This document shows positions 5,872 to 13,995 of a stretch of 16,984 nt of DNA, piece by piece. This DNA is from Clostridiales bacterium (GTDB lineage: Bacteria; Bacillota; Clostridia; Oscillospirales; Oscillospiraceae). How positions within the stretch are numbered: the first letter of the stretch is position 1; every line of letters begins with the position of its first letter. The notes below the pieces were generated by a model that saw only the letters and a list, made by a program, of their open reading frames with translations, ran no database searches and was not told the origin of the DNA. The translations under genes and the position numbers were made by a program. Where the stretch lies: positions 1 through 16,984 of the forward strand of contig SFFV01000032.1 in NCBI GenBank assembly GCA_004557735.1, given 5' to 3'.

Positions 5872-8800
5872 ATGAAAAAGCTTGCAGAGTTTCTTATAAA
5901 CCGCCGCCGCGTTCTCACTGCCGTCATGCTTGCGCTGACGGCAGTTTGTGCCGTTCTCGCGCTGCGCGTTCCGATCAACCGGGATCGGACAAAATATCTT
6001 GCGGACAGCTCCGAAATGAAGCAGGGGCTTTCCATTATGGAGGACGTCTTTCCTGAGTCCGACGAGACGGCGTCGATCCGCGTGATGTTCGATGATCTGA
6101 CCGCCGATCAGATATCCGAAATCAAAGCGCAGCTGGAAGCTATACCGAACGTAAGCGGCGTCGCGTACGAAGCCGGCAGCGAGGAATATAATAAGAACGA
6201 TCACACGCTCTTTGTTGTGAACAGCCGGTACGATTACGACACCGACGAGGAGCACGCGATCGAAGCCGCTATCGAAGAGGGCTTCTCCGGCTATACGATG
6301 GCGTATGAGAACAACGATGTCCCGGCAACGGAGCTTCCGCTCTGGGTCGTCGTTCTTGCGCTGACGCTTGCCGTTATCATTTTGCTGGTCATGTCTGATT
6401 CATGGCTGGACCCCGTGCTGTTTCTCGTCACCATCGGCGTCGCCGTCGTGCTCAACATGGGAACGAACATCCTGTTCCCGTACGTCGATGAGATGACCGC
6501 AACGGTCGGGCCCATTTTGCAGCTCGTGCTCTCCATGGACTATTCCATCATTTTGATGAATCGCTACCGGCAGGAAAAGGTCACGCACAGCGACAAGGTT
6601 TCTGCCATGAAAACGGCGCTCGCCGGTTCGGTTTCCTCCATCGCCTCCAGCTCGCTTACCACGGTCGTGGGATTGCTGGCGCTCGTGTTTTTGAGCTTCA
6701 AGCTCGGGCCGGAGCTCGGCATCGTGCTTGCCAAGGGCGTATTCATCAGCATGCTCTGCGCCTTCACCGTCCTCCCCGCGATGATCCTTGCAATGGACCC
6801 GCTGCTGGAAAAGACGAGAAAAAAATCGCCGCATGTTCCGATGGCGCGCTTCTCAAGGCTCAGCTATAAGACGAGATACGCCATGCCCGCCGTTTTTGCC
6901 GCACTTTTTATCGCTTCTTTTATATTGCAGGGCTATACGCAGATCGTCTTCACGGAGGAAAACGACGACCCGCTGGCGAATGTGTTCCCGAAGAAGAACA
7001 CCATTGCGGTGGTTTACCGCAACGAGGACGAAGCGAAAATCGACAGCGTCATCTCCGAACTGGAAAAGGACGAGCGGGTTTCCGATATTCTCGGCTATGC
7101 CAACACGCTCGGCAAGGAGATGACCGCCGAGGACATGGGCAAGGCCGTCGCCGAATTGAGCGCCGATGCGGAGCCCATCGGCGATAACCTCCTCCGTATG
7201 CTCTATTTCATCGCGGAGGACGGGAAAATGCCCGTGATAACGGCGTCTGACTTTATTAATTTTATAACCGACACCGTTCTTCCGGACAAAACCATCGGCA
7301 AGCACCTTGACGCCGCGCTGCGGGACAACGCGGAGCAGTTCCGAACGCTTGCCGACCGCACGCGCCTGACCACCGCGATTTCCGTTGACAAAATGGCGGA
7401 GCTCTTCGGCATAGACCGGGAGCGTGTCGAGAAGCTCTATCTCTACTATACGATCCAAAACGGCGTTGCGGACAGCGGCACAATGACGCTGCCGGTCTTT
7501 GTGGATTATGTGCTCAATTCCGTGGCGGCAAACGAAACCTACGGCTCGATGGTGAGCGCCTCGGCAATTGCTTCCCTCCGGCAGCTGCAAACCTATACGA
7601 ATACCAATACCGTTCTGGCGGCGCGCAGCGCGGCCGATCTGGCCGCGCTGATCGGGGCGGACGAGAGCACGGTGAATACCGTGTTTATTCTCGATAACGC
7701 GGGCGACGTCAGCGCGCAAACTATGAGTCTGCCCGAATTCAGTACGTTTTTGTGCGGCAGTCTGCTGCAGGACGCGCTGTTCAGCTCATATTTTGACGAT
7801 GCCGCCAAGGCGCAGGCGCAGACGATGGACGCGCTGGTGCAGCTTGCCGTGTCCGGGCAGGGGCTGACCCCCGACCAGATGGCGCAGACGCTGGGGATGG
7901 ACGCGGAAAGCGTTTCCAAACTGTACAGCCTCTACTTTTCCGCCGATCCCGCGTTCCAGAAGGAGGCGGCCGCCATGACGATGACGCTTACCGACTTTCT
8001 CCCGCTGCTGAAGGCCAACGCCCCCGCCGAGCAGCAGGCGCAGCTCGCCCAAACGGAGCAGCTTGTGAATCTTGCCGTTTCCGGGCAGGCGTTGGACGCG
8101 GAAACCATGGCGGGCGTGACGGGGATGACCACGGAGAATGTCGCGGGGCTTTATCTGATGAGCGGCACGGAGGCAATGACGCTTCCGGACTTTCTTTCCG
8201 CCGCGCTGACACAGGCGCCCGACAACGCCGGCTTGCAGCAGATGAACCAGCTCGTACAGCTCGCTGTTTCCGGGCAGGCGCTGGACGCTTCTTCCCTTGC
8301 CTCCGTGTTCGGGATGGATACCGCGCAGGTCTGCCAGATATTCGCGCTTGTGCTGGCAGAGCAGAAAACGGTGGCTCTTGCCGATTTCTCCGCTTTTCTC
8401 GTCAACTCCGTGCTGACGGACGCGGCCTACGCCGGAGCTTTTTCCGAGGAGCAGGCGGCGCAGCTTCGCCGGCTGGATTCCATCGCGCAGCTCGCAGTCT
8501 CCGGCACACCGCTTGACGCCGGGACGCTGGCACAGCTGTTCGGCACGGACACGGATACGATCACGACGGCATTCCGCCTGTACTTCGGCAGGGATATCAG
8601 CCAAAAAACAATGTCGTTGCAGTCGTTTACCGACTTTGCTCTGTCCGATCCTCTTGTGAGCGGAATGATGGACGCCTCCACGCTCGGCCGCATTCAGTTT
8701 TTGCAGGCGATTTTGAACGCCGCGATAAACGGAACGGCGTTCACCTCCGCAAGACTTGCCTCATTCCTGGGCATGGATCCGGCACAGACGGAAAAACTGT

Positions 8801-9930
8801 ATATCCTCCGTATGGGGGAAAACGGCGGTACGGACTCGTGGACGATCTCTCCGCGCTCGTTTGTAGCCTTTGCCGCAACGGACGTGCTCGGCGACGCAGA
8901 GCTTGCAAAGCAGATCGATGAAAAAACCGCGGAGGAGCTTCGGCGGGGGCATACGCTGATTGAGGCCGTCGTTTCGGAAAAAGCTTACACCGCCGGCGAA
9001 ATGACCGCGCTCCTTTCCTCTCTGACGGACGAGGTGACCGAAAACGAGACGGAGATCCTTTATCTCCTTTACGGAGGCGTGAATGACGCCGATCCCACGG
9101 AAAAAATGACGATTGTGGAGCTCTTTGATCTGCTCTGCGACAAAATGATGAACGACGGGCGCTTTGCGGAGTATTTCGACGGAGAAACAAAAAAGGAGAT
9201 CCTTGACGGCAAGGCGGAGCTGGAGGACGCCGTCGCGCAGATGAGAGGCAAAGCCTACGCAAGAATGGTCGTCACCTCCGATTACCCGGACGAGTCTCCG
9301 GAAACGTCGGACTATGTAACCCGTATCGATACGCTCTGCCGGGAAAATCTCAGTGAATACTATCTGGTGGGCAACTCCGTTATGGTCAGTGAGATGGACC
9401 GCGCCTTTGACAGCGAATACCGGATGATCTCCCTGATCACCGCGATCTCCGTATTTCTTGTTGTGCTCATCGCGTTCCGCCATCCGATTCTTCCGCTGCT
9501 TCTCACGCTTCTCGTGCAGTGCGGCGTCTTTATCACCGTAACGGTCATCGGAGCCTACAGCGGCTCGATCTATTATCTTGCGCTGCTGATCGTACAGAGT
9601 ATTCTCATGGGCGCAACGATTGACTATGGCATTGTGTTCTGTAATTTCTATATGGACAGTCGAAAAACCATGGACGTGACCGACGCGCTGCGCGCGGCGT
9701 ACGAAGGCTCCATCCACACCATCATGACCTCCGGCTCCATCCTTGTGTTGGTGCTTGCCGCGCTCGGAATCCTTGTATCCTCGCCGATGATCTCCGATGT
9801 GAGCACCACGCTGTCCATTGGTGCGCTTGTCGCCATGCTGTTGATCCTTCTGGTTCTGCCCGGCATGACGGTTTGCTGCGACAGACTCATAAACAGAAAA
9901 AAGACCGAAGAAAAGACAAAAACGCCGTAA
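5872..9930 (+). CDS. MMPL/RND-superfamily transporter with a giant repeat-bearing extracytoplasmic loop
   Basis: A 1352-residue exporter. TM1 is at about 12-30, then a first outer domain. TM2-TM6 are at about 153-305 with the conserved TM4 acid in LSMDYSII (Asp223), and TM7 is at about 335-355. Residues about 360-1184 are a very large second outer domain. TM8-TM12 are at about 1185-1340 with the matching acid in MGATIDYGIV (Asp1251). The two membrane halves with paired acids are the proton-driven MmpL/RND core. Usual Gram-positive MmpL proteins are about 700-1050 residues; the excess is about eight repeats of a 65-85-residue helical unit at about 500-1115. Transcribed divergently from its likely TetR repressor and alone in its unit, ended by a strong terminator. 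Substrate (lipid, drug or peptide) is not evident. Confidence 0.88.
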   Translation: MKKLAEFLINRRRVLTAVMLALTAVCAVLALRVPINRDRTKYLADSSEMKQGLSIMEDVFPESDETASIRVMFDDLTADQISEIKAQLEAIPNVSGVAYEAGSEEYNKNDHTLFVVNSRYDYDTDEEHAIEAAIEEGFSGYTMAYENNDVPATELPLWVVVLALTLAVIILLVMSDSWLDPVLFLVTIGVAVVLNMGTNILFPYVDEMTATVGPILQLVLSMDYSIILMNRYRQEKVTHSDKVSAMKTALAGSVSSIASSSLTTVVGLLALVFLSFKLGPELGIVLAKGVFISMLCAFTVLPAMILAMDPLLEKTRKKSPHVPMARFSRLSYKTRYAMPAVFAALFIASFILQGYTQIVFTEENDDPLANVFPKKNTIAVVYRNEDEAKIDSVISELEKDERVSDILGYANTLGKEMTAEDMGKAVAELSADAEPIGDNLLRMLYFIAEDGKMPVITASDFINFITDTVLPDKTIGKHLDAALRDNAEQFRTLADRTRLTTAISVDKMAELFGIDRERVEKLYLYYTIQNGVADSGTMTLPVFVDYVLNSVAANETYGSMVSASAIASLRQLQTYTNTNTVLAARSAADLAALIGADESTVNTVFILDNAGDVSAQTMSLPEFSTFLCGSLLQDALFSSYFDDAAKAQAQTMDALVQLAVSGQGLTPDQMAQTLGMDAESVSKLYSLYFSADPAFQKEAAAMTMTLTDFLPLLKANAPAEQQAQLAQTEQLVNLAVSGQALDAETMAGVTGMTTENVAGLYLMSGTEAMTLPDFLSAALTQAPDNAGLQQMNQLVQLAVSGQALDASSLASVFGMDTAQVCQIFALVLAEQKTVALADFSAFLVNSVLTDAAYAGAFSEEQAAQLRRLDSIAQLAVSGTPLDAGTLAQLFGTDTDTITTAFRLYFGRDISQKTMSLQSFTDFALSDPLVSGMMDASTLGRIQFLQAILNAAINGTAFTSARLASFLGMDPAQTEKLYILRMGENGGTDSWTISPRSFVAFAATDVLGDAELAKQIDEKTAEELRRGHTLIEAVVSEKAYTAGEMTALLSSLTDEVTENETEILYLLYGGVNDADPTEKMTIVELFDLLCDKMMNDGRFAEYFDGETKKEILDGKAELEDAVAQMRGKAYARMVVTSDYPDESPETSDYVTRIDTLCRENLSEYYLVGNSVMVSEMDRAFDSEYRMISLITAISVFLVVLIAFRHPILPLLLTLLVQCGVFITVTVIGAYSGSIYYLALLIVQSILMGATIDYGIVFCNFYMDSRKTMDVTDALRAAYEGSIHTIMTSGSILVLVLAALGILVSSPMISDVSTTLSIGALVAMLLILLVLPGMTVCCDRLINRKKTEEKTKTP
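7369..9210 (+). repeat. About eight tandem copies of a 65-85-residue unit inside the exporter
   Basis: Each unit reads roughly LAVSGQxLDAxxLAxLFGMD, then xxxVxxLYxLY, then TMTLPxFxxFLxxxL and a FxxxF/QLxxLxQL helix. Clear copies begin near residues 500, 580, 660, 735, 800, 875, 955 and 1035. The best matched are the middle ones, where LAVSG recurs four times with near-constant spacing (about 62-77 residues). Divergence at the DNA level shows the copies are old rather than recent slippage. The unit resembles a helix-loop-helix bundle but has no calcium-loop acids. Confidence 0.75.
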
Positions 9931-9946
9931 ACCGCGGCAAAAAAGA

Positions 9947-9996
9947 AAACCGGCGGCGGGAGAACGAACTCTCCTCGCCGCCGGTTTGCGCTTTTT
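9947..9996. terminator. Bidirectional terminator between convergent genes
   Basis: AAACCGGCGGCG (from 9947) pairs with CGCCGCCGGTTT (9976-9987), with inner GGAGA/TCTCC pairs. CTTTTT follows on the plus strand, and on the minus strand the stem is followed by TTTTCTTTTTT. It lies between the exporter stop (9930) and the kinase stop (9995), so it can end both transcripts. Confidence 0.85.
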
Positions 9997-11128
9997 ATTG
10001 TGCCGGAAGCTCCACGGTAAAGACGGTGCCGCGCTCCGAGCTTTCCTCCACCCGAACGGAGCCGCCGTGCAGACCGGCAATTTCCCACACCAGCGAAAGC
10101 CCGAGACCCACGCCGCCGTATTCACGGCTGCGGGATTTGTCCACACGGAAGAAGGGCTGGAAGATGCTCTGCCGGAATTCCTCCGGGATGCCGCTGCCGG
10201 TATCCGCCACGCGGATGTGCAGCATTTTGTCCTCCTGCGCCACGGAAATGCGCACCGACCCATCGGGGCGGTTGTACTTGACGGCGTTTTCCGTCAGATT
10301 GAAAAGCATTCGGTAGATCAGCGCGTCGCTCCCGATCATAACGCCGTCGCCCTCCCGTTCGAGCGCGATGCCGTTCTTCTCCGCCACCGGCGCGAGATCC
10401 GTGAAGATCTCCTCGATCATCGGCGCGAGCTGGATCTTCTCGTTCCGCGCCACCTGCTGCAAATTGCTCATCTCCAGCAGCGTCTTGGTCATTTGCGTCA
10501 GCCGCTCCGTCTGCTCCCGCAGCAGAGAGAGAAACTCCGCCGTCTCCGGCAGTATATCGGGATGCTCGGCGGAAAAGAGCTCCAGCTGCGTCTGCATCAG
10601 CGCCAGCGGCGTGCGCAGCTCGTGTGCGGCGTTGCCGGTAAACTGCCGCTGTGCGGCAAAGGCATTGTTCAGCCGCTCCAGCATCTGGTTGAAGGAGCGG
10701 CTGAACTGCCGGAACTCCGGCAGCACGTCCTCGTCGATCTTCATATCCGCGAGATTGTTCAGCTGCACCTTCTCCACCTGCGAGGCAAAGCTGCGCAGGG
10801 GCTTGAGCGCGCGGCCGCTGACGAAATACGCCAAAACGCCGCTCAGCACCGTCACCGCCGCCGTGATATACCAGTTCGTTGTGCAGAAGGACGTCTTCGC
10901 GCCGTGTATGACAATGGTCACATCCTCGTTCATTCCGGCAAGCTCCGGATCGAAAAACGCCGGATCGCCTTCCACGGTGGCGCTGCCGTAATCCTGAATG
11001 AAGCTGCCGATGGAGTCCATATAGTGCAGCCCGGAGGCGCAGAGCAGCAGCTTCATGGAAACGCAGGCCGCGCCGATGAGCAGCACGGTCAGCAGCGTGA
11101 TGCGCCACTGCAAAGAAAGCCGCTTCAT
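9995..11128 (-). CDS. Sensor histidine kinase
   Basis: A 377-residue membrane kinase. TM1 is at about 10-32, a short outer sensor segment at about 33-86, TM2 at about 87-104, and HAMP at about 105-157. The phospho-accepting helix is GNAAHELRTPLALM (His169). The ATPase shows the N box (LFNLTENAVKYN), G1 (DTGSGIP), F box (FQPFFRVDKS) and G2 (GVGLGLSLV), all intact. The outer segment is only about 55 residues, with one cysteine next to TM2 (SFCTTNW) and two in TM1. Redox sensing through these is possible given the neighbouring operon but is speculation. The start ATG overlaps the response-regulator stop (ATGA, 11125-11128), so the pair is translationally coupled. Its most likely target is the divergent redox-repair operon at 11940. 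Confidence 0.95.
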   Translation of the reverse strand: MKRLSLQWRITLLTVLLIGAACVSMKLLLCASGLHYMDSIGSFIQDYGSATVEGDPAFFDPELAGMNEDVTIVIHGAKTSFCTTNWYITAAVTVLSGVLAYFVSGRALKPLRSFASQVEKVQLNNLADMKIDEDVLPEFRQFSRSFNQMLERLNNAFAAQRQFTGNAAHELRTPLALMQTQLELFSAEHPDILPETAEFLSLLREQTERLTQMTKTLLEMSNLQQVARNEKIQLAPMIEEIFTDLAPVAEKNGIALEREGDGVMIGSDALIYRMLFNLTENAVKYNRPDGSVRISVAQEDKMLHIRVADTGSGIPEEFRQSIFQPFFRVDKSRSREYGGVGLGLSLVWEIAGLHGGSVRVEESSERGTVFTVELPAQ

Positions 11129-11805
11129 GCGTCCTCCCCTCCCATCAGATACCCCTCGCCGATGCGGTTGCGGATGGGGTCGCAGCCCAGCGCGGCGCGC
11201 AGCTTTTTGCGCAGAGCGGAGATATGCACCCGGATGGAGTTGCTGAAATTGTCCACGCTGTTGTCCCAGACGTGATCCATCAGCTCTTCCTGACTCACCG
11301 GCCGCCCCTGATGCACCATCAGATATTCCAAAATTCCCGTTTCCTTGCGGGTGAGCGTCAAGGTCTGCCCGTTGACGGCGGCGGTGCGCGAGCGCGTATC
11401 AAAGGTCAGCGCCCCGCAGGTCAATATCACATCCCGCTGCGTAAACTGCCGCAGCGTAAGACTGCGGATGCGCGCCTCCAGCTCCGCGAGATGAAAGGGC
11501 TTTGCCAGATAGTCGTTGGCCCCCGCGTCCAGCCCCTCGACCTTATCCTCCACCTCTCCGCGGGCGGAGAGAATCAGCACCTTCGTCTCCCAGTCTGCCT
11601 GCCGCAGGGTGCGCAGCACCGTCATGCCGTCCTTCCCCGGCAGATTCAGATCCAGCAGCACCAGATCGTACCGCTCCGTGCCGAGCAGCTCCAGTGCTTT
11701 TTCTCCGTCAAAGCAGTAATCCACGCTGTACGCCAGCCGCCGCAGGCTGCGCACAATGGTTTCGCACAGCGCGCGCTCATCCTCAATTACCAAAAGGTGC
11801 ATCAA
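11125..11805 (-). CDS. OmpR/PhoB-family response regulator
   Basis: A 226-residue two-domain regulator. The receiver has the acidic pair at Glu8-Asp9, the phospho-acceptor Asp52 in LVLLDLNLPGKDG, the SARG switch segment and the YLAKPF lysine. Residues about 128-222 are the winged helix (LTLTRKETGILEYL, and the recognition helix region NSVDNFSNSIRVHISALRKKL). AGGAGG precedes the ATG by seven bases. First gene of the pair with the overlapping kinase, and divergent from the CD1871A/Fe-S/Trx/MsrAB operon across about 134 bases. Inverted GTTAAG/CTTAAC motifs in that gap are a plausible binding site for self- and target-regulation. Confidence 0.95.
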   Translation of the reverse strand: MMHLLVIEDERALCETIVRSLRRLAYSVDYCFDGEKALELLGTERYDLVLLDLNLPGKDGMTVLRTLRQADWETKVLILSARGEVEDKVEGLDAGANDYLAKPFHLAELEARIRSLTLRQFTQRDVILTCGALTFDTRSRTAAVNGQTLTLTRKETGILEYLMVHQGRPVSQEELMDHVWDNSVDNFSNSIRVHISALRKKLRAALGCDPIRNRIGEGYLMGGEDA

Positions 11806-11862
11806 AAGCCTCCTGTTTCTTTTTCGTTTGATCTAATAATATCAGGGATGGATAAGATTTGT

Positions 11863-11910
11863 GTTAAGTTTTGATTCTTAACGGGGAATTTAACTGCCCT
11901 GCGCTATGAT
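11863..11910 (+). promoter_or_regulatory. Shared control region: GTTAAG/CTTAAC motifs and the redox-operon -10 box
   Basis: GTTAAG (11863-11868) and CTTAAC (11877-11882) form a perfect 6-bp inverted repeat 8 bases apart, and TTTAAC (11889-11894) adds a third similar half-site. TATGAT (11905-11910) is a good -10 box 30 bases before the ATG at 11940, but the sequence 17 bases upstream (CGGGGA) is not a -35 box. A weak -35 replaced by repeated half-sites is the usual picture of a promoter activated by an OmpR-type regulator, here the divergent one. Confidence 0.5.
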
Positions 11911-11939
11911 AGTGGCAGAAAACGGAAGGAGAGTTGTTC

Positions 11940-12086
11940 ATGAGCCACAGAGAAAAAGCGGCCTTGCAGGTTTTCCTGCTGCTTGCCGGCGTTGCCATGG
12001 TGTGCTTCGGCGTCTGGCGGGGCGAATCGGCGGCGGTGCTGAGCAAAGCAATCAAACTATGTCTGGAGTGTGTAGGTATTGGGTAA
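11940..12086 (+). CDS. CD1871A-family CXXC-motif micro-protein
   Basis: A 48-residue membrane protein: a basic start (MSHREKAA), one hydrophobic helix (VFLLLAGVAMVCFGVW), and a C-terminal tail RGESAAVLSKAIKLCLECVG with a CLEC motif three residues before the end. Shape, motif and position match the small CXXC proteins annotated as the CD1871A family in Clostridia, encoded just before a 4Fe-4S membrane protein. AAGGAG eight bases before the ATG supports the start. First gene of the operon, and its stop overlaps the TTG start of the next gene by eight bases. The CXXC pair could pass electrons or carry a metal for the neighbouring Fe-S protein, but no biochemical role is known to me. Confidence 0.85.
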   Translation: MSHREKAALQVFLLLAGVAMVCFGVWRGESAAVLSKAIKLCLECVGIG

Positions 12087-13005
12087 AAAGAATTTGGGCG
12101 TCTCGCAGCTTCTGGCGCGCTTCCGGGGCTGGATACAGGCGGGGGCAACGCTGCTGACCAACCTGCACCTGCCCAACTTCCTCAAGGGCAGCCTGTATCA
12201 GGGCGCGGGGAAAACCGTCTGCGTGCCGGGGCTGAATTGCTACTCCTGCCCGGCCGCCTCCGGCGCGTGCCCCGTCGGGGCGTTTCAGGCGGTGGTGGGG
12301 TCGTCAAAGTTCAGCTTCTCTTATTATATCACAGGAATCCTCATCCTGCTCGGCGTTTTGCTCGGCAGATTGATCTGCGGTTTTTTGTGTCCCTTCGGAT
12401 GGTTTCAGGAGCTGCTGCACAAGATCCCGACGAAAAAGCTCTCCACAAAAAAGCTTAAGCCGCTGACATATCTCAAATACGCCGTTTTGCTGGTCATGGT
12501 CGTTCTGCTGCCGGCGTTCCTTGTGAACGACGTGGGAATGGGCGATCCTTACTTCTGCAAGTATCTCTGCCCGCAGGGCGTGCTGGAGGGGGCGATCCCG
12601 CTGTCTCTTGCCAACGCCGGCATTCGGGCGGCACTGGGGAAGCTGTTCACATGGAAGCTCTGCGTGCTGATTTCGGTAGTCGTGCTGAGCGTGCTCTTTT
12701 ACCGCCCGTTCTGCAAATGGCTCTGCCCGCTGGGCGCGTTCTACGCCTTGCTGAACAAGGTATCCCTTTTCCGGATGAAGGTAGATGGGAACAAATGCGT
12801 CTCCTGCGGGAAATGCGCCAGAGCCTGCAAGATGGATGTGGATGTGACGAAGACGCCCAACCATACCGAGTGCATCCGCTGCGGAATGTGTGTCCGCGCT
12901 TGTCCCACAAACGCCGTGAGCTTCCGCTTTGGCTTCGGAACGGGCGAGCAGAATATACCGGGTACAATAAATCAAATAAAACAAAAAACGGAGGAAACAA
13001 AATGA
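12079..13005 (+). CDS. Membrane polyferredoxin (NapH/YccM-like 4Fe-4S protein)
   Basis: A 308-residue integral membrane Fe-S protein. From the N-terminus: an outer-type cysteine cluster (NCYSCPAASGACPVGAF, about 53-68), a TM, and the CGFLCPFGWFQ motif. Next come a TM, CKYLCPQGVLEG, a TM, CKWLCPLGAFYALL, and two classical 4Fe-4S motifs (CVSCGKCARAC and CIRCGMCVRACP) near 240-275 on the cytoplasmic side. Repeated CxxxCPxG motifs are typical of NapH/MauN/YccM proteins that move electrons across the membrane. TTG at 12079 is used because it begins the characteristic MGKKNLG and overlaps the preceding stop, implying coupled translation. The stop overlaps the next gene (ATGA). Likely role: take cytosolic reducing power to the thioredoxin-like lipoprotein downstream. 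That role is inferred from gene order. Confidence 0.88.
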   Translation: MGKKNLGVSQLLARFRGWIQAGATLLTNLHLPNFLKGSLYQGAGKTVCVPGLNCYSCPAASGACPVGAFQAVVGSSKFSFSYYITGILILLGVLLGRLICGFLCPFGWFQELLHKIPTKKLSTKKLKPLTYLKYAVLLVMVVLLPAFLVNDVGMGDPYFCKYLCPQGVLEGAIPLSLANAGIRAALGKLFTWKLCVLISVVVLSVLFYRPFCKWLCPLGAFYALLNKVSLFRMKVDGNKCVSCGKCARACKMDVDVTKTPNHTECIRCGMCVRACPTNAVSFRFGFGTGEQNIPGTINQIKQKTEETK

Positions 13006-13958
13006 ACGTCAAGAAAAGTATTGCGCTGCTGCTGGCAGTGATGATGGTGCTGTCTCTGGCCGCGTGCGGCGCAAAGGGTGAGGGCAGCGGCGACGCCATG
13101 ACCGGAGAGCCCAAAAACGCCGAGGAAGCTGTCGCCATGCACAAGGAGCTGATGGCGCAGGAAAACGCGATCCTCTCGGAGAACACCGCGCTTTGGGAAA
13201 AGGTTTTCATGGCGGCCGACAAGAGCATGACCATGCAGGAGGACGGCAAAAACTACGGTGACTTCCTGCTGGACACCATCGAATCCGCCAAGGACCAGTT
13301 TACGGCGGACGAGCTGAAGCTGATCCGCGGCGAGGCGGAAAAGATCCGCGACATTGAAAGCAAGCTCACCATGATCGAGAAAAAGTACCCCGAGGCGGCG
13401 CAGGAATCCCTTGACGGCGCCATGAGCGTGCCCGCGGACGGCAGCATGAACATCTCCGGCGACACCAGCATGCTTCCCGATAACAGCAGCATGCAGAAAT
13501 TCCCCTCCTTTGTGGGCAAGGATCTGGACGGGAACGATGTGACGAGCGACGAGCTTTTTTCCGGCAGCGCCGTTACGGTTGTCAACTTCTGGTTCACCAC
13601 CTGCGGCCCGTGCGTGGGTGAGCTGGGCGAACTGGAAGCGCTGAGCAAGGAGCTTGCCGAAAAGGGCGGCTCTCTCATCGGCATCAACTCCTTCACATTG
13701 GATGGCGACGAAGCGGCGATCTCTGATGCAAAGGATGTGCTGATGAAGAAGGGCGCGACCTATCAGAATGTGTATTTCGCTTCCGACAGCGAGGCCGGCA
13801 TGTTCACCGCAAACATCTTCGCTTACCCCACCACCTATGTGGTTGACCGCAGCGGCAACATCGTGGGCGATCCCATCGTGGGCGCCATCACCAGCAAGGC
13901 GCAGATGGAAACGCTGCAGAAGCTGATCGACCAGACTCTGGCCGCCGATATGGGCTGA
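13002..13958 (+). CDS. TlpA/ResA-like thioredoxin-fold lipoprotein
   Basis: A 318-residue exported lipoprotein. The signal peptide ends in lipobox LAAC (Cys22), and about 23-175 are a Met- and Glu-rich, partly coiled-coil extension. The thioredoxin fold starts at FPSFVGKDLDGNDV, with active site WFTTCGPC (CGPC, Cys201/Cys204). The cis-proline region FAYPTTYVVDRSGNIVGD is intact. The start (13002) is set by the lipobox and by the ATGA overlap with the polyferredoxin gene; the frame extends further upstream but only inside that gene. In ResA/Etrx systems such proteins reduce outer-surface targets. Here the next gene, MsrAB, is the obvious client, and the polyferredoxin the obvious electron source. 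The long N-terminal extension, unusual for TlpA proteins, may bind one of these partners. Confidence 0.92.
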   Translation: MNVKKSIALLLAVMMVLSLAACGAKGEGSGDAMTGEPKNAEEAVAMHKELMAQENAILSENTALWEKVFMAADKSMTMQEDGKNYGDFLLDTIESAKDQFTADELKLIRGEAEKIRDIESKLTMIEKKYPEAAQESLDGAMSVPADGSMNISGDTSMLPDNSSMQKFPSFVGKDLDGNDVTSDELFSGSAVTVVNFWFTTCGPCVGELGELEALSKELAEKGGSLIGINSFTLDGDEAAISDAKDVLMKKGATYQNVYFASDSEAGMFTANIFAYPTTYVVDRSGNIVGDPIVGAITSKAQMETLQKLIDQTLAADMG

Positions 13959-13995
13959 CAAACGGATTTATCCCCTCAGAAAGGAGGACTTCACC

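Noticed and set aside
8761..10263. 500-codon minus-strand frame across the exporter end and the kinase end
   Set aside because: It crosses a strong bidirectional terminator and overlaps two well-supported genes; it is a shadow in both.
12651..13001. Upstream extension of the thioredoxin-like frame to 435 codons
   Set aside because: The extension lies wholly inside the Fe-S gene, and the ATG at 13002 is followed at once by a signal peptide and lipobox.
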